Positions 1 to 8,885 of a DNA stretch of 64,000 nt are shown in pieces. A program made the position numbers and the translations under genes. Below the pieces are notes generated by a model. The model had not been told where the DNA came from. It ran no database searches and saw only the letters and a program-made list of their open reading frames with translations. Positions within the stretch are counted from its first letter, which is position 1, and each line of letters opens with the position of its first letter. The stretch covers positions 1 to 64,000 of the forward strand of contig NZ_FWFZ01000002.1 in assembly GCF_900172355.1 (NCBI RefSeq), read 5' to 3'. The DNA comes from Roseisalinus antarcticus. GTDB lineage: Bacteria; Pseudomonadota; Alphaproteobacteria; Rhodobacterales; Rhodobacteraceae.

Positions 1-126
1 GAACCCGTCCCGATGACACCCCTCGACCTCTCCTACGACCACAGGGCCCTCAACGGCGCAGACGCCGCAAAGTTCACAAAAAAACTCACACAACTCATAC
101 AAAAACCTGAAAGAATAATGGTCTGA
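1..126 (+). CDS. 2-oxo acid dehydrogenase E2 subunit (dihydrolipoamide acyltransferase), C-terminal fragment
   Basis: The window opens inside a gene. The 41 residues visible contain SYDHRALNGADAAKF, the active-site motif of the E2 catalytic domain. The family transfers an acyl group from lipoyl-lysine to CoA in pyruvate, branched-chain or acetoin dehydrogenase complexes. The histidine is present; the usual Asp of DHRxxDG is Asn, a variant seen in some E2 proteins. Which complex it belongs to cannot be told from this fragment. The last 17 codons are very AT-rich (aca, aaa, caa, ata, aga), unlike every neighbouring gene. About 180 bp without a gene separates it from the LacI-type regulator. Confidence 0.8.
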   Translation, partial: EPVPMTPLDLSYDHRALNGADAAKFTKKLTQLIQKPERIMV

Positions 127-305
127 GGGCAGCTGGCAATTCGGGCGCGACGGAGGCGAGCCGGTCCGCCCGACAGGGCCGGGCTGCGTCAGTTTTGCCG
201 CTTCGCCCGGGGCAATGTGTCCGCCCGCCTTGTCTGCCCGGGGCCGACCCGCTACTCGCTTGGAGATTATTTTGTCGCGCGATTGATCTTGCAGAGGAAT
301 TTGGG

Positions 306-1352
306 ATGCCTCGGGCCGTCACCTTGAAGGATATTGCGCGGGAAACCGGGGTCCATGTTTCCACCGTTTCCCGCGCGCTCGACCCGCGTGCGCGGGACAG
401 CCTGACCGTCGAGGTGGTCAAGAAGGTCAACGAGACCGCCCAGCGGCTGGGATATCGGCCCAACCGGCTTGCGGCGGGGCTCCGGACCAAGCGGACGCGG
501 ACGGTCGGCCTGATCATCCCGGACATAACCAACCCGTTGTTCCCGCCCATCGTCCGGGGTGTCGAGAGCATTCTGGAACCCTTGGGCTATGTCTCGATCA
601 TCGTGAACACGGACGGCCGGCAGGACCGCGAGCGCTCGCAGATGCAGGTGCTTCTGGAACACGGCGTGGACGGGGTCGTCCATGCCGCGATGGAACGGGA
701 CGCCTCGCATTACACCGATCTGCAGGACCGCAACGTCCCGATCGTGACGGTGAACCGCCGGCTGGATGTCGACGGCCTGCCCTCGGTGGTCAACGACGAT
801 GCCGAGGGGATCCACGAGATGTTCCGCCTGCTCTACGAGGCCGGGCATCGCCGGATCGCCCATATCGCGGGCCCGCCCACGATCTCGACCGGGGTCGAGC
901 GGCTCGCGGCCTTCCGCGAGGCGGCGAAGGCCTTCGGGGTGTCCGTGCCGGATGCCTATATCGTCGAGTCCGAGAAGTTCCTGTTCGAGGAAGGCCACCG
1001 CTGCGCGGCGAAGCTGATGGCGCTGGCGGATCCACCGACGGCCATCCTCGCGGCGAACGATGGCCTGGCCCTCGGCGCGATTCAGTTGTTGCGGGATCGC
1101 GGGCTGGGTTGCCCGGAGGATGTCTCGGTCACCGGGTTCAACAACAGCGACGTGTTGTCCCTCGTCCCGCCGGGTCTGACCACCGTGGGCGTCGACAAGA
1201 CCGGTATCGGCAAGGCGAGCGCCACCTTGCTGATCAGCCGCATCGACAACCCGGAAGACCCCGAAACCCCGCACCTGGTGCAGCCGATCGAGGTGGTGAT
1301 CCGTGGCAGCATCGCGCCGCCGCCACGGGCCGGCCGGCAAGATCCGCTCTAG
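306..1352 (+). CDS. LacI-family transcriptional regulator
   Basis: A 348-residue LacI/GalR regulator. Residues about 5-27 form the N-terminal helix-turn-helix (TLKDIARETGVHVSTVSRAL), followed by the hinge region (RPNRLAAGLRT) and a periplasmic-binding-protein-like sensor domain. The ATG at 306 is chosen because GAGGAA lies about 8 nt upstream and the HTH then starts at residue 5; a longer frame from 195 would add 37 unrelated residues. It converges on the amidohydrolase gene, and the two stop codons overlap in the tetranucleotide CTAG. A LacI-type operator lies in the divergent promoter of the amidohydrolase and the ABC importer, so it probably represses both. The effector is unknown. Confidence 0.93.
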   Translation: MPRAVTLKDIARETGVHVSTVSRALDPRARDSLTVEVVKKVNETAQRLGYRPNRLAAGLRTKRTRTVGLIIPDITNPLFPPIVRGVESILEPLGYVSIIVNTDGRQDRERSQMQVLLEHGVDGVVHAAMERDASHYTDLQDRNVPIVTVNRRLDVDGLPSVVNDDAEGIHEMFRLLYEAGHRRIAHIAGPPTISTGVERLAAFREAAKAFGVSVPDAYIVESEKFLFEEGHRCAAKLMALADPPTAILAANDGLALGAIQLLRDRGLGCPEDVSVTGFNNSDVLSLVPPGLTTVGVDKTGIGKASATLLISRIDNPEDPETPHLVQPIEVVIRGSIAPPPRAGRQDPL

Positions 1353-2311
1353 TCCAGCCCGAGCAGCCTGCGGGCGTTGCCGGCGTAGATCTTGGCCTTG
1401 TCCTCGTCGGGCAAGGGGAAATTGTCGAACCAGGTGACGCCGTCCGCCGAGGCGATATAGGGATAGTCGACCGCGAACAGGATCCGATCGACGCCCAGCT
1501 CTTCGATGCTGCAGCGCAGGGCGCTGTCGGAGAACGCGCCGCTGGTGGTGATCCAGAAATTGTTGCGGAAGGTCTCGCCGAACCGGGTCGGCAGGTTGCC
1601 CTTGCGCGAGAACGATTCGTCCATGCGGACAAGCTGGAACGGAATGCCTTCGCCCAGGTGACCCAGCAGGATCTTGAGGTCCGGCATCTCGTCGAAAAGC
1701 CCGCTGAGGATCAGCCGAACGGCCTGCGTGCCCGCCTCGACGCCAAAGCCCCAGCCCGCGCGGGTCATCATGTGGTGGCTTTCGTCGTAGGGGGCGTAAT
1801 AGCGCTCGGTCACGATCTTGTCGGGCAGGCTGGGGTGGATGTAGATCGGAACGCCCAGTCGCTCCGCGGCCGCGAAGATCGGGCGATACCGGGGCAGGTC
1901 GAGGAACTCTCCATGGTTCAGCCCGTGGATCATCGCGCCCTTCAGGCCCCGCTCTTGCACCGCGCGCTGCAATTCGTCGGCGGCGGCCTCGGGCAGGTTC
2001 GTCGGCAGCATGGCGAAGCCGTCGAAGCGGGCCGGCTCCCGTGCGATCACCGCGGCCAGCGCGTCGTTCACGTTGCGGCAGGCCTCGACGGCGACATCGT
2101 CGGGCAGGCGCTGGCTGCCCGGCGATTGGTGCGACAGGACCTGCTTGGCGATCCCGGCGGCATCCATCTGCGCGATGCGTCCTTCGAAGAAGTCGTAGAG
2201 CTTGTCGGACACGGCGGCCTGTGGCGCTGCGGCCTTGCCAAGATGCTGGGCCAGGCTGTGCTCCATGAAATGTTCTTCCACGGCGATGATGTCTCGGGTT
2301 GGTGCGGTCAT
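1349..2311 (-). CDS. Metal-dependent amidohydrolase of the aromatic-acid decarboxylase type
   Basis: A 320-residue protein of the amidohydrolase_2 / ACMSD superfamily. EEHF near residues 12-15, HPSLP (His159), GHLGEG (His218) and VDYPY (Asp282) match the metal-ligand layout of gamma-resorcylate and 2,3-dihydroxybenzoate decarboxylases, which remove CO2 from hydroxybenzoates in a non-oxidative reaction. The superfamily also contains lactonases and hydrolases, so the substrate is open. The start is placed at MTAPTRD because the preceding 30 residues of the open frame do not resemble the family. It is transcribed divergently from the ABC importer, with the LacI-type operator between them, which suggests a shared catabolic substrate. 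Confidence 0.8.
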   Translation of the reverse strand: MTAPTRDIIAVEEHFMEHSLAQHLGKAAAPQAAVSDKLYDFFEGRIAQMDAAGIAKQVLSHQSPGSQRLPDDVAVEACRNVNDALAAVIAREPARFDGFAMLPTNLPEAAADELQRAVQERGLKGAMIHGLNHGEFLDLPRYRPIFAAAERLGVPIYIHPSLPDKIVTERYYAPYDESHHMMTRAGWGFGVEAGTQAVRLILSGLFDEMPDLKILLGHLGEGIPFQLVRMDESFSRKGNLPTRFGETFRNNFWITTSGAFSDSALRCSIEELGVDRILFAVDYPYIASADGVTWFDNFPLPDEDKAKIYAGNARRLLGLD

Positions 2312-2376
2312 GGTCTCACGGATCTCGCTTCTGCATCCGGCTTTTGGCCGGGTTTCGACATGTCTCGACAGCCGTA

Positions 2377-2425
2377 TTGACAGTCTGACGAAAGGTTGCA
2401 ATTGTTAGTTATGCAAACGTTTTCT
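2377..2425 (+). promoter_or_regulatory. Divergent promoter region with LacI-type operator
   Basis: The 239-bp gap between the amidohydrolase and the substrate-binding protein holds a perfect -35 element TTGACA (2377-2382) on the plus strand. About 17 bp on is only a weak -10 (AATTGT, 2400-2405). TGCAAACGTTTTCT at 2412-2425 fits the LacI/GalR operator pattern TGNAANCGNTTNCA at all but the last position. Its location just downstream of the predicted -10 suits repression. The -10 assignment is uncertain; other promoter pairings overlapping the operator are possible on both strands. Confidence 0.6.
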
Positions 2426-2550
2426 GAATAACAATAGTTCTCGCGCTTGCGGAAGAGGATTTGGAAAACGCGTTGCCACGCGGCGAGAGGAACGCCGAGA
2501 GGTGTGTTGCGTGGATGCAGAAAAACCGACGATGTCCCGGGAGGATCACT

Positions 2551-4215
2551 GTGAAGACAGAAAATGGAATTCAGACTGTAGGCCTGACAGGAACGGCGGC
2601 CCTGACGGCCATTGGCCTGATGATGGCAGCCCCGGCCTGGGCGCAGGACCGTCAAACCATCGTGCATGGCGCCGATGAAGAGCCGGCGACGCTGGACCCG
2701 GCCGAGGTAGAGCCCGGCGAAGGCGGCGAGGCCATAATCTTTCAAGTCTACGAGCGGCTGCTGTCCGTCGGACCCGATTCGCCCGAATTGCTGCCCGCGC
2801 TGGCGACCACCGTGCCGACCATCGAGAACGGCCTGATCTCGGAGGACGGCCTGACATTCCGCTTTCCGCTGCGCGAAGGTGTGACCTTCCACGACGGGTC
2901 GCCCTTCACTGCGGATGACGTGAAATTCTCGTGGGACCGGGTGATTTCGCTCAGCCTGCCGGGGTCCGGTGCCGAGATCCTGTCCGACCGCGTGGTCGAG
3001 ACCCGGGTGATCGACGACTACACCTTCGAGGTCGAGATCGCCGAGCCCGACGCGAGCTTCCTTTACTCCGCGGTCCTGCCGACGACGGCCTCGATCGTCA
3101 GCCAAGAGGCCGTGGAGGCCAATGGCGGCGATGCCGACGGCGAGCCGAACGAGTTCATGGCCGGCAACATGGTCGGCACCGGCCCCTATACCTTCGTCAG
3201 CTGGAACCGTACCGAGAACCTGACGCTTGAGGTCAACGAGGGCTATTGGGGGACGCCCGCAAACGACAACGTGCGCCTCGAGATGGGCGTCGACCCGGAC
3301 GTGCGCGTGCTTGGCCTGCGCGCCGGAGAGTTCGACACGATCGAGACCGACCCCTCCTACATCGCCGATTTCGAGGGCATGGACGGCGTCGAGATCTACA
3401 GCGAGGGCCTGCTGCTGGAGCCCCTGCACATCGGCTTCAACATGAACGTGCCCGAAGGCGCGCTGCCCGAGGGCGACACGATCCCCGAGGATTTCTTTGC
3501 CGATGTCCGGATCCGTCAGGCCTTCAACTACGCCTTCAACTATGACGCGTTCATCAACGGTGCGCTGGCCGGCTTCGGCGAGGTGAACCCGCACTACGTG
3601 CCGATCGGTGTTTTCGGCTATGACCCCGAGGCGCCCCGCTACGACACCCAGGACCTGGCCAAGGCCGAGGAACTGTTCCGCGAGACGGGCTATTGGGACA
3701 GCGGTTTCACCGCCACGGTGATCGTCGAATCGGGGTCCCTGTTCGAAATCCAGGCGCTGATCCTCAAGGATTCGATCGAGGGGCTGAACCCGGACCTGCG
3801 GATCAACGTGCTGGGCGTCGCCGAGGCCGTCTTTGACGAGGCGCTGGCCCAAAGCCCGCTCAACTACGCCATGTGGGCCAAGAACGGCGACCCCGCGGCC
3901 GATCCCATCGACTACCTGCAGACCTATTCCCATCCCGATGGCGAATGGGGCGAGGTCCACGGCTTCCGCAGCGGCTACGGCGACCCGGACGCGATCGCGG
4001 ACCTGATCGACGCGGCTGCGGTGGAGTTGGACCGCACCGCCCGGGCCGGGATGATCAGCGAGCTTCAGACGCTGCTCTACGAGGATCCGATGTGGCTGAT
4101 CGGGGCGCAGGAAGGTGTCGTCACCGCCTATCGCGACCGGATCGAGGGGATGGTGATCCAGCCGCTGTGGCCGCGGCCCAGCATCAACTTCGCGATCCTC
4201 GACAAGACGAACTGA
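2551..4215 (+). CDS. ABC transporter substrate-binding protein, family 5 (peptide/opine type)
   Basis: A 554-residue periplasmic solute-binding protein of the SBP_bac_5 family (peptides, opines, some glycosides and metal chelates). A Sec signal peptide is visible: MKTENG, a hydrophobic stretch, then cleavage after APAWA. The mature part carries family features such as DEEPATLDP, FRFPLREGVTFHDGSPFTAD and GTGPYTF. The GTG at 2551 is chosen over an upstream TTG at 2461 because GGAGG lies 6 nt before it and the signal peptide then has normal length. It is the first gene of a five-gene importer operon and is followed by a strong stem-loop. Confidence 0.93.
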   Translation: MKTENGIQTVGLTGTAALTAIGLMMAAPAWAQDRQTIVHGADEEPATLDPAEVEPGEGGEAIIFQVYERLLSVGPDSPELLPALATTVPTIENGLISEDGLTFRFPLREGVTFHDGSPFTADDVKFSWDRVISLSLPGSGAEILSDRVVETRVIDDYTFEVEIAEPDASFLYSAVLPTTASIVSQEAVEANGGDADGEPNEFMAGNMVGTGPYTFVSWNRTENLTLEVNEGYWGTPANDNVRLEMGVDPDVRVLGLRAGEFDTIETDPSYIADFEGMDGVEIYSEGLLLEPLHIGFNMNVPEGALPEGDTIPEDFFADVRIRQAFNYAFNYDAFINGALAGFGEVNPHYVPIGVFGYDPEAPRYDTQDLAKAEELFRETGYWDSGFTATVIVESGSLFEIQALILKDSIEGLNPDLRINVLGVAEAVFDEALAQSPLNYAMWAKNGDPAADPIDYLQTYSHPDGEWGEVHGFRSGYGDPDAIADLIDAAAVELDRTARAGMISELQTLLYEDPMWLIGAQEGVVTAYRDRIEGMVIQPLWPRPSINFAILDKTN

Positions 4216-4235
4216 TCCTGTCGACACTTGAAATC

Positions 4236-4264
4236 CGGGCCGGGGCGCGACTGTCCCCGGCCCG
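4236..4264 (+). other. Intercistronic stem-loop after the binding-protein gene
   Basis: CGGGCCGGGG (4236-4245) pairs perfectly with CCCCGGCCCG (4255-4264) across a 9-nt loop; CCGTTTTC follows. It lies 21 nt after the binding-protein stop codon and 36 nt before the first permease. In other binding-protein importers such hairpins stabilise the upstream mRNA or partly terminate transcription, which raises binding protein over permease. That role is inferred here from position. Confidence 0.7.
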
Positions 4265-4299
4265 ACCGTTTTCTCAATCCGCCATCCGCCGGAGACAGC

Positions 4300-5313
4300 A
4301 TGCAACTGCGCGACTACGTTATCCGACGCCTGATCCTTCTGCCGTTCCTGATCATCGGCGTCTCGATCATCGTCTTTTCCCTGACCCGGATCGCGGGGTC
4401 GCCCATCGGGGTCTACCTCTCGCACGAGATGTCGGCCGCCGAGGTGGCGCAGCTTGAAGAACGCTTTCACCTGAACGACCCGCTCTGGACGCAGTATTTC
4501 TACTGGGTCAAGGGCGTGTTCCAGGGTGATTTCGGCTGGTCCGGGGTGGCTTCGGCGGCCGTGGCCGACGTGTTCCCGGCCAAGCTGGCCGCGACGATGG
4601 AGCTATCGCTGTTCTCCGCCTTCGTGGCGGTGGTTCTGGGCCTCTGGCTGGGGACATTCGCCGGCTCGCGCCGCAACCAGTGGCAAGACCATGTGACCCG
4701 CGTGGTCGCCGTCAGCGGGGCGAGCCTGCCGCTGTTCTGGTTCGGCATCCTGCTGTTGATCGTGTTCTGGGCGAACCTGGGCTGGTTCCCCGTGGGCCGC
4801 AGCGACGCCGACATCTGGGCCAGCATCAACCATCCGACGGGCTTCTATATCATCGACGCGATCCTCGCCGGAAGCCTGACCGCGCTTTGGGACGCGATCT
4901 GGCACCTGATCCTGCCCGCGCTGACCCTTGGCTTCGGCGCGGTGGCGATCATCACCCGGATGATGCGCTCGGCGCTGGTCGAGGAGCTTCAGCAGGATTA
5001 CGTCGACGCCGCCCGCGCCAAGGGCCTGCCCGAGCGGCTGGTCCTGAGGCGCCACGCAAGGCGCAACGCGCTGGTGCCCACGGTGACCGTGATCGGCCTG
5101 ACGCTCGCCTTCCTGATGCAGGGCGCGATCGCCGCCGAGATCATCTTTCGCTGGCCGGGCCTCGGCCGCTGGATGGCCTCGGCCGTCGTGCGCGGCGATC
5201 AGGCGACAATCATGACCTATGTCCTGTTCACCAGCGTGCTGTTCCTGCTGACCAACCTCATCGTGGATATCATCTATGCCAAGCTGGACCCGCGCGTCCG
5301 GTTGGGGGACTGA
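4300..5313 (+). CDS. ABC transporter permease, DppB/OppB type
   Basis: A 337-residue inner-membrane permease of the peptide importer class. It starts MQLRDYVIRRLILLPFLI, with the first membrane helix at about residues 10-30, the typical DppB N-terminus. The cytoplasmic EAA loop that docks on the ATPase is DYVDAARAKGLPERLVL. The ATG at 4300 has GGAG 5 nt upstream; an in-frame ATG at 4228 would run through the intercistronic stem-loop and is rejected. The next permease begins 3 nt after its stop. Confidence 0.92.
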   Translation: MQLRDYVIRRLILLPFLIIGVSIIVFSLTRIAGSPIGVYLSHEMSAAEVAQLEERFHLNDPLWTQYFYWVKGVFQGDFGWSGVASAAVADVFPAKLAATMELSLFSAFVAVVLGLWLGTFAGSRRNQWQDHVTRVVAVSGASLPLFWFGILLLIVFWANLGWFPVGRSDADIWASINHPTGFYIIDAILAGSLTALWDAIWHLILPALTLGFGAVAIITRMMRSALVEELQQDYVDAARAKGLPERLVLRRHARRNALVPTVTVIGLTLAFLMQGAIAAEIIFRWPGLGRWMASAVVRGDQATIMTYVLFTSVLFLLTNLIVDIIYAKLDPRVRLGD

Positions 5314-5316
5314 GCC

Positions 5317-6234
5317 ATGAGCGTGACTGACCCCAACGCCGCGCCGATGCGCGAAACCGCCTTCTCCGTCCGGACGCGCCGCTGGCGCGAGCTGTCGGCG
5401 ACGATCCTGTCGAACCCGACGACGGTGATCGGCCTTGTAATCATCGTCGCCCTGCTGGCCATGGCGGTCTTTGCGCCCTGGCTGGCCTCGCCGAACACGC
5501 CCGATCCCTACCAGATGCCCCGCGACTGGGGCGCCGTGCGGATGCCGCCGGGCACGCCGGGGCATGTCCTCGGCACCACCAACCAGGGCGGCGACGTTTT
5601 CTACGGCGTCGTCTGGGGCAGCCGCACCTCGCTGCAATTGTCGATCGTGGTGGTGTCGGTCACCGTCTGCATCGGCATCGCCATCGGCAGCATCGCCGGC
5701 CTCGTGGGGGGCTGGGTCGACGAGGCGCTGATGCGGATCGTCGACGTCTTCCTGTCGATCCCCGAGCTGATCTTCGCGTTGGCGGTGGCCGCGATCCTGG
5801 GCCCGTCCTTCAGCAACATCATCCTGTCGCTGTGCATCGTGTTCTGGGTGAAATACGCCCGGATCATGCGGGCGCAGATCATCCTGGTCCGTCAGGCCGA
5901 CTACGTGAAGGCCGCGACGGTCATCGGCGACAGCAAGTTCAACATCTTCCGCCGCGACATCCTGCCGAACGCGGTGACGCCGATCGCCGTGCAGGCGACG
6001 CTCGACATGGGCAATATCGTGCTGGTGGGGGCGACGCTGTCGTTCATCGGCCTGTCCGAATCCGGCATCGCCGAATGGGGCGTGCTGGTGTCCGAAGGGC
6101 AGGCGGGCATCGCCTCGGGCCGCTGGTGGGCCTCGACCTTTCCGGGGCTGATGATCTTTCTCTGGGCGCTCGCCTTCAACCTCGTCGGTGACGGGTTGCG
6201 CGACGCCCTCGACCCCAGAACGGAGGGCCGCTGA
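5317..6234 (+). CDS. ABC transporter permease, DppC/OppC type
   Basis: A 305-residue second permease. It has the usual cytoplasmic N-terminus, a first helix (TVIGLVIIVALLAMAVF), a periplasmic segment with HVLGTTNQGGDVFYGVVWG typical of DppC, and an EAA loop DYVKAATVIGDSKFNIFRR. It should pair with the preceding permease to form the channel. Its TGA overlaps the ATG of the next gene (ATGA), which implies translational coupling to the ATPase. Confidence 0.92.
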   Translation: MSVTDPNAAPMRETAFSVRTRRWRELSATILSNPTTVIGLVIIVALLAMAVFAPWLASPNTPDPYQMPRDWGAVRMPPGTPGHVLGTTNQGGDVFYGVVWGSRTSLQLSIVVVSVTVCIGIAIGSIAGLVGGWVDEALMRIVDVFLSIPELIFALAVAAILGPSFSNIILSLCIVFWVKYARIMRAQIILVRQADYVKAATVIGDSKFNIFRRDILPNAVTPIAVQATLDMGNIVLVGATLSFIGLSESGIAEWGVLVSEGQAGIASGRWWASTFPGLMIFLWALAFNLVGDGLRDALDPRTEGR

Positions 6235-7532
6235 TGACCAGTATCGAGACCCCGACCGAGAACCCGACCCGTCCCGCCATCGCCCGCGTGCAGGGGCTCA
6301 AGGTGCATTTTGCGTCCAAGAAGGGCCCGGTCCACGCGGTGGACGGCGTCGATTTCGACATCGCCGACGGCGAGATGCTGGGCCTGGTGGGCGAGACCGG
6401 CTGCGGCAAGTCCGTCACCGGCCGCGCCTTCCTCGGCCTGATCCCGCAGCCCCCCGCGCGGATCGCGGGCGGCAGGATTCTGTTCCGGCCCCGGCGCCGC
6501 GAGGACACCTCCGAGGATACGCCGGAGTTCCGGCCCTGCCCGACCTGCAAGGGCGCCGACATCGTCTGTGCCACCTGCAACGGCAGCGGCTACGACACGC
6601 TCGACCTGCTGGCGGTCAAGCCGCGCACGATGCGGGCCATCAGGGGCCGCCGGATCGCGATGATCTTCCAGGATCCGGGCAAGGCGCTCAATCCGATCCT
6701 GACCATCGGCGACCAGCTGGCAGAGGTCTTCCTGCAGCACGCCAGCGCCGACCTGCTGGCCGATATCGGCGGCACCGGCGACATGGGCGGGCTTGCCGCC
6801 GGCGCCGTGGGCCGGGCCGCGCGGCAGGAAAGCGGGCGCCTTGACGGCATCCTCAGCCGGGTGCCGCCGGTCAGGGGCCACCTGCGCCGGCTTCGGGCCG
6901 CGCTCGAGGACCGCATCGCGGCGGCGCTGGCCGAGACCCAGATTTCGAACCCCCGCCGGGTGATCCGCAGCTACCCGCACGAGCTGTCGGGCGGGATGCG
7001 CCAGCGGGTGATGATCGCCCAGGCGCTGGCCTGCGATCCGGACCTGATCATCGCCGATGAGCCGACGACCGCGCTCGACGTGACGATCCAGGCCAAGATC
7101 ATGGAGCTGATCAAGATGCTCCAGGAAAAGCGCAAGACCAGCGTGCTCTACATCAGCCACGACCTGTCGCTGGTGCGCCGCACCTGCGACCGGGTGGTGG
7201 TGATGTATGCCGGCCGGGTGGCCGAAGTGGGCGGCGTGCGCGAGGTCTTTGCCGCGCCGCGCCACCCCTACACCCGGGGCCTGCTCGACGCGATCCCGCG
7301 CAGCGGCGAGACGCGGGGCGTGCTCGCCTCGATCCCCGGCACGGTGCCGGAGCTGGTCTCGCCCCCGCCCGGCTGTCGCTTCGCAGACCGTTGCGTCCAT
7401 GTGATGCCGGAATGCACCCGGGTCAATCCGACGCTGCAACCGCTGACGCCGGATCAATCCGTCAGCTGCTTTCTCGCCCATCCCCCCGCGCCCGGGGCGG
7501 CGCACAAGGAACCGGAGCTGCAAGAGACATGA
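6234..7532 (+). CDS. ABC transporter ATP-binding protein, DppD/OppD type, with CxxC insertion
   Basis: A 432-residue ATPase, about 100 residues longer than ordinary DppD. Walker A is GETGCGKS (about 53-60), the signature is LSGGMRQRV (251-259) and Walker B is LIIADEPT (271-278). The C-terminal oligopeptide domain has GCRFADRC. Two insertions stand out. One, around residues 90-122, contains CPTCKG and CATCNGSG (Cys 102, 105, 112, 115), a paired CxxC pattern like the DnaJ zinc centre. The other, around residues 168-235, lies between the Q-loop and the signature. All nucleotide-binding motifs are intact. ATGA overlaps couple it to both neighbours. Confidence 0.9.
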   Translation: MTSIETPTENPTRPAIARVQGLKVHFASKKGPVHAVDGVDFDIADGEMLGLVGETGCGKSVTGRAFLGLIPQPPARIAGGRILFRPRRREDTSEDTPEFRPCPTCKGADIVCATCNGSGYDTLDLLAVKPRTMRAIRGRRIAMIFQDPGKALNPILTIGDQLAEVFLQHASADLLADIGGTGDMGGLAAGAVGRAARQESGRLDGILSRVPPVRGHLRRLRAALEDRIAAALAETQISNPRRVIRSYPHELSGGMRQRVMIAQALACDPDLIIADEPTTALDVTIQAKIMELIKMLQEKRKTSVLYISHDLSLVRRTCDRVVVMYAGRVAEVGGVREVFAAPRHPYTRGLLDAIPRSGETRGVLASIPGTVPELVSPPPGCRFADRCVHVMPECTRVNPTLQPLTPDQSVSCFLAHPPAPGAAHKEPELQET

Positions 7533-8818
7533 ACGTGAAAGTCGACACCGACGGGACTGTCGCCCACCAGGACGACGCGGGCGATGTGCTTCTCAGCGTC
7601 CGGAACCTGCGGAAGTATTTCCCGATCAAGGATGGCGTTCTGCAGAACGTCGTCGGCCACGTGAAGGCCGTCGACGGGGTCAGCTTCGACATCCGGCGCG
7701 GCGAGACCGTGGGCCTCGTCGGCGAAAGCGGCTGCGGCAAGAGCACCCTGTCGGGCTGTGTCAGCGGGCTGACCGACCCGACCGGGGGCAGCGTGCATTT
7801 CAACACGCGCGGCCGCGGCTCGGCCCATGGCCCGCTGGACGAGGGCGACCGGATCGACCGGATGGATCGCGCGACCTTCGCCAAGTACCGGCGCAACGTC
7901 CAGATGGTTTTCCAGGACAATTTCGCCTCGCTCAACCCGCGCCAGCTGGTGGTCGATATCGTCGGCCGGCCGCTGCGGGTCCATGGCATCGCCTCGGGCA
8001 CCGCGCTTCAGGAAAAGGTGGTGGAGCTGCTGGAGCAGGTGGGCCTCGGCCGCCAGCATCTCTATCGCTACCCGCACCAGTTCTCGGGCGGGCAGCGGCA
8101 GCGCATCTCGATCGCGCGGGCCCTGGCGCTCGACCCCGAGCTGATCGTGCTGGACGAGCCGACCAGTGCGCTCGACGTCTCGGTCCAGGCGCAAATCCTG
8201 AACCTTCTCAATGATTTGCAGGCAGAGCGGCACCTTGCCTACCTGTTCATCACCCACGACCTGTCGGTGGTGCGGCACATGGCCGACCGGACGATCACCA
8301 TGTATCTGGGCAAGGTCGTCGAGGAGGGGCCGACCCAGGACCTGTTCGAGACGCCCGAGCACCCCTATACCAAGGTCCTGCTGGCGGCGAAGCCGGACCT
8401 CGACGACGATCCAGACGTGCCGATCCAGACGCTTGCGGGCTCCATCCCCGATCCGGCCCGCCCACCGAGCGGCTGCCGTTTTCACACCCGCTGCCCGGTG
8501 GCGACCTCGACCTGCGGCTGGGAAATCGACGATATCGTGCGTGAGCTGGAGACCCGCGAGGATCTTTTCGACAAGCTGGTGGGGGTCGACCGCAAGAGCG
8601 ACCTCGAAGCGACGCTGACCTTTTCCGACAGCGCCGCGGCCCATGCGGTCTGGGAGGCGATCCGCTCCGACAGCGTGCCCGAGACCATGCGCGACGCGAT
8701 CGAAACGCTCGACGTGCGGGATGGTGCGCTGATGGTCCGGTTCGCTAAGCCCTCGGCAATCGAGCTGCGGGAGGTCGGAACCGGCCACCGGGCGGCCTGC
8801 ATCCTCGCGGGGGAGTGA
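7529..8818 (+). CDS. ABC transporter ATP-binding protein, DppF/OppF type, extended C-terminus
   Basis: A 429-residue ATPase partner of the preceding subunit. Walker A is GESGCGKST, the signature [15 protein letters not shown] and Walker [14 protein letters not shown]. The oligopeptide C-terminal domain normally runs from a CP motif (here RCPVATSTC) almost directly into a terminal GHxxAC motif. Here GHRAAC is at the very end, with roughly 90 extra residues between them. The insert looks folded ([26 protein letters not shown]). The ATG at 7529 overlaps the previous stop. Confidence 0.9.
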   Translation: MNVKVDTDGTVAHQDDAGDVLLSVRNLRKYFPIKDGVLQNVVGHVKAVDGVSFDIRRGETVGLVGESGCGKSTLSGCVSGLTDPTGGSVHFNTRGRGSAHGPLDEGDRIDRMDRATFAKYRRNVQMVFQDNFASLNPRQLVVDIVGRPLRVHGIASGTALQEKVVELLEQVGLGRQHLYRYPHQFSGGQRQRISIARALALDPELIVLDEPTSALDVSVQAQILNLLNDLQAERHLAYLFITHDLSVVRHMADRTITMYLGKVVEEGPTQDLFETPEHPYTKVLLAAKPDLDDDPDVPIQTLAGSIPDPARPPSGCRFHTRCPVATSTCGWEIDDIVRELETREDLFDKLVGVDRKSDLEATLTFSDSAAAHAVWEAIRSDSVPETMRDAIETLDVRDGALMVRFAKPSAIELREVGTGHRAACILAGE

Positions 8819-8885
8819 TCCGGGTGCCTTTCATGCTTCGGAGGTCTGTGGCATCAAAGGTGCTTCACAGACGGTTGGAGGCACC

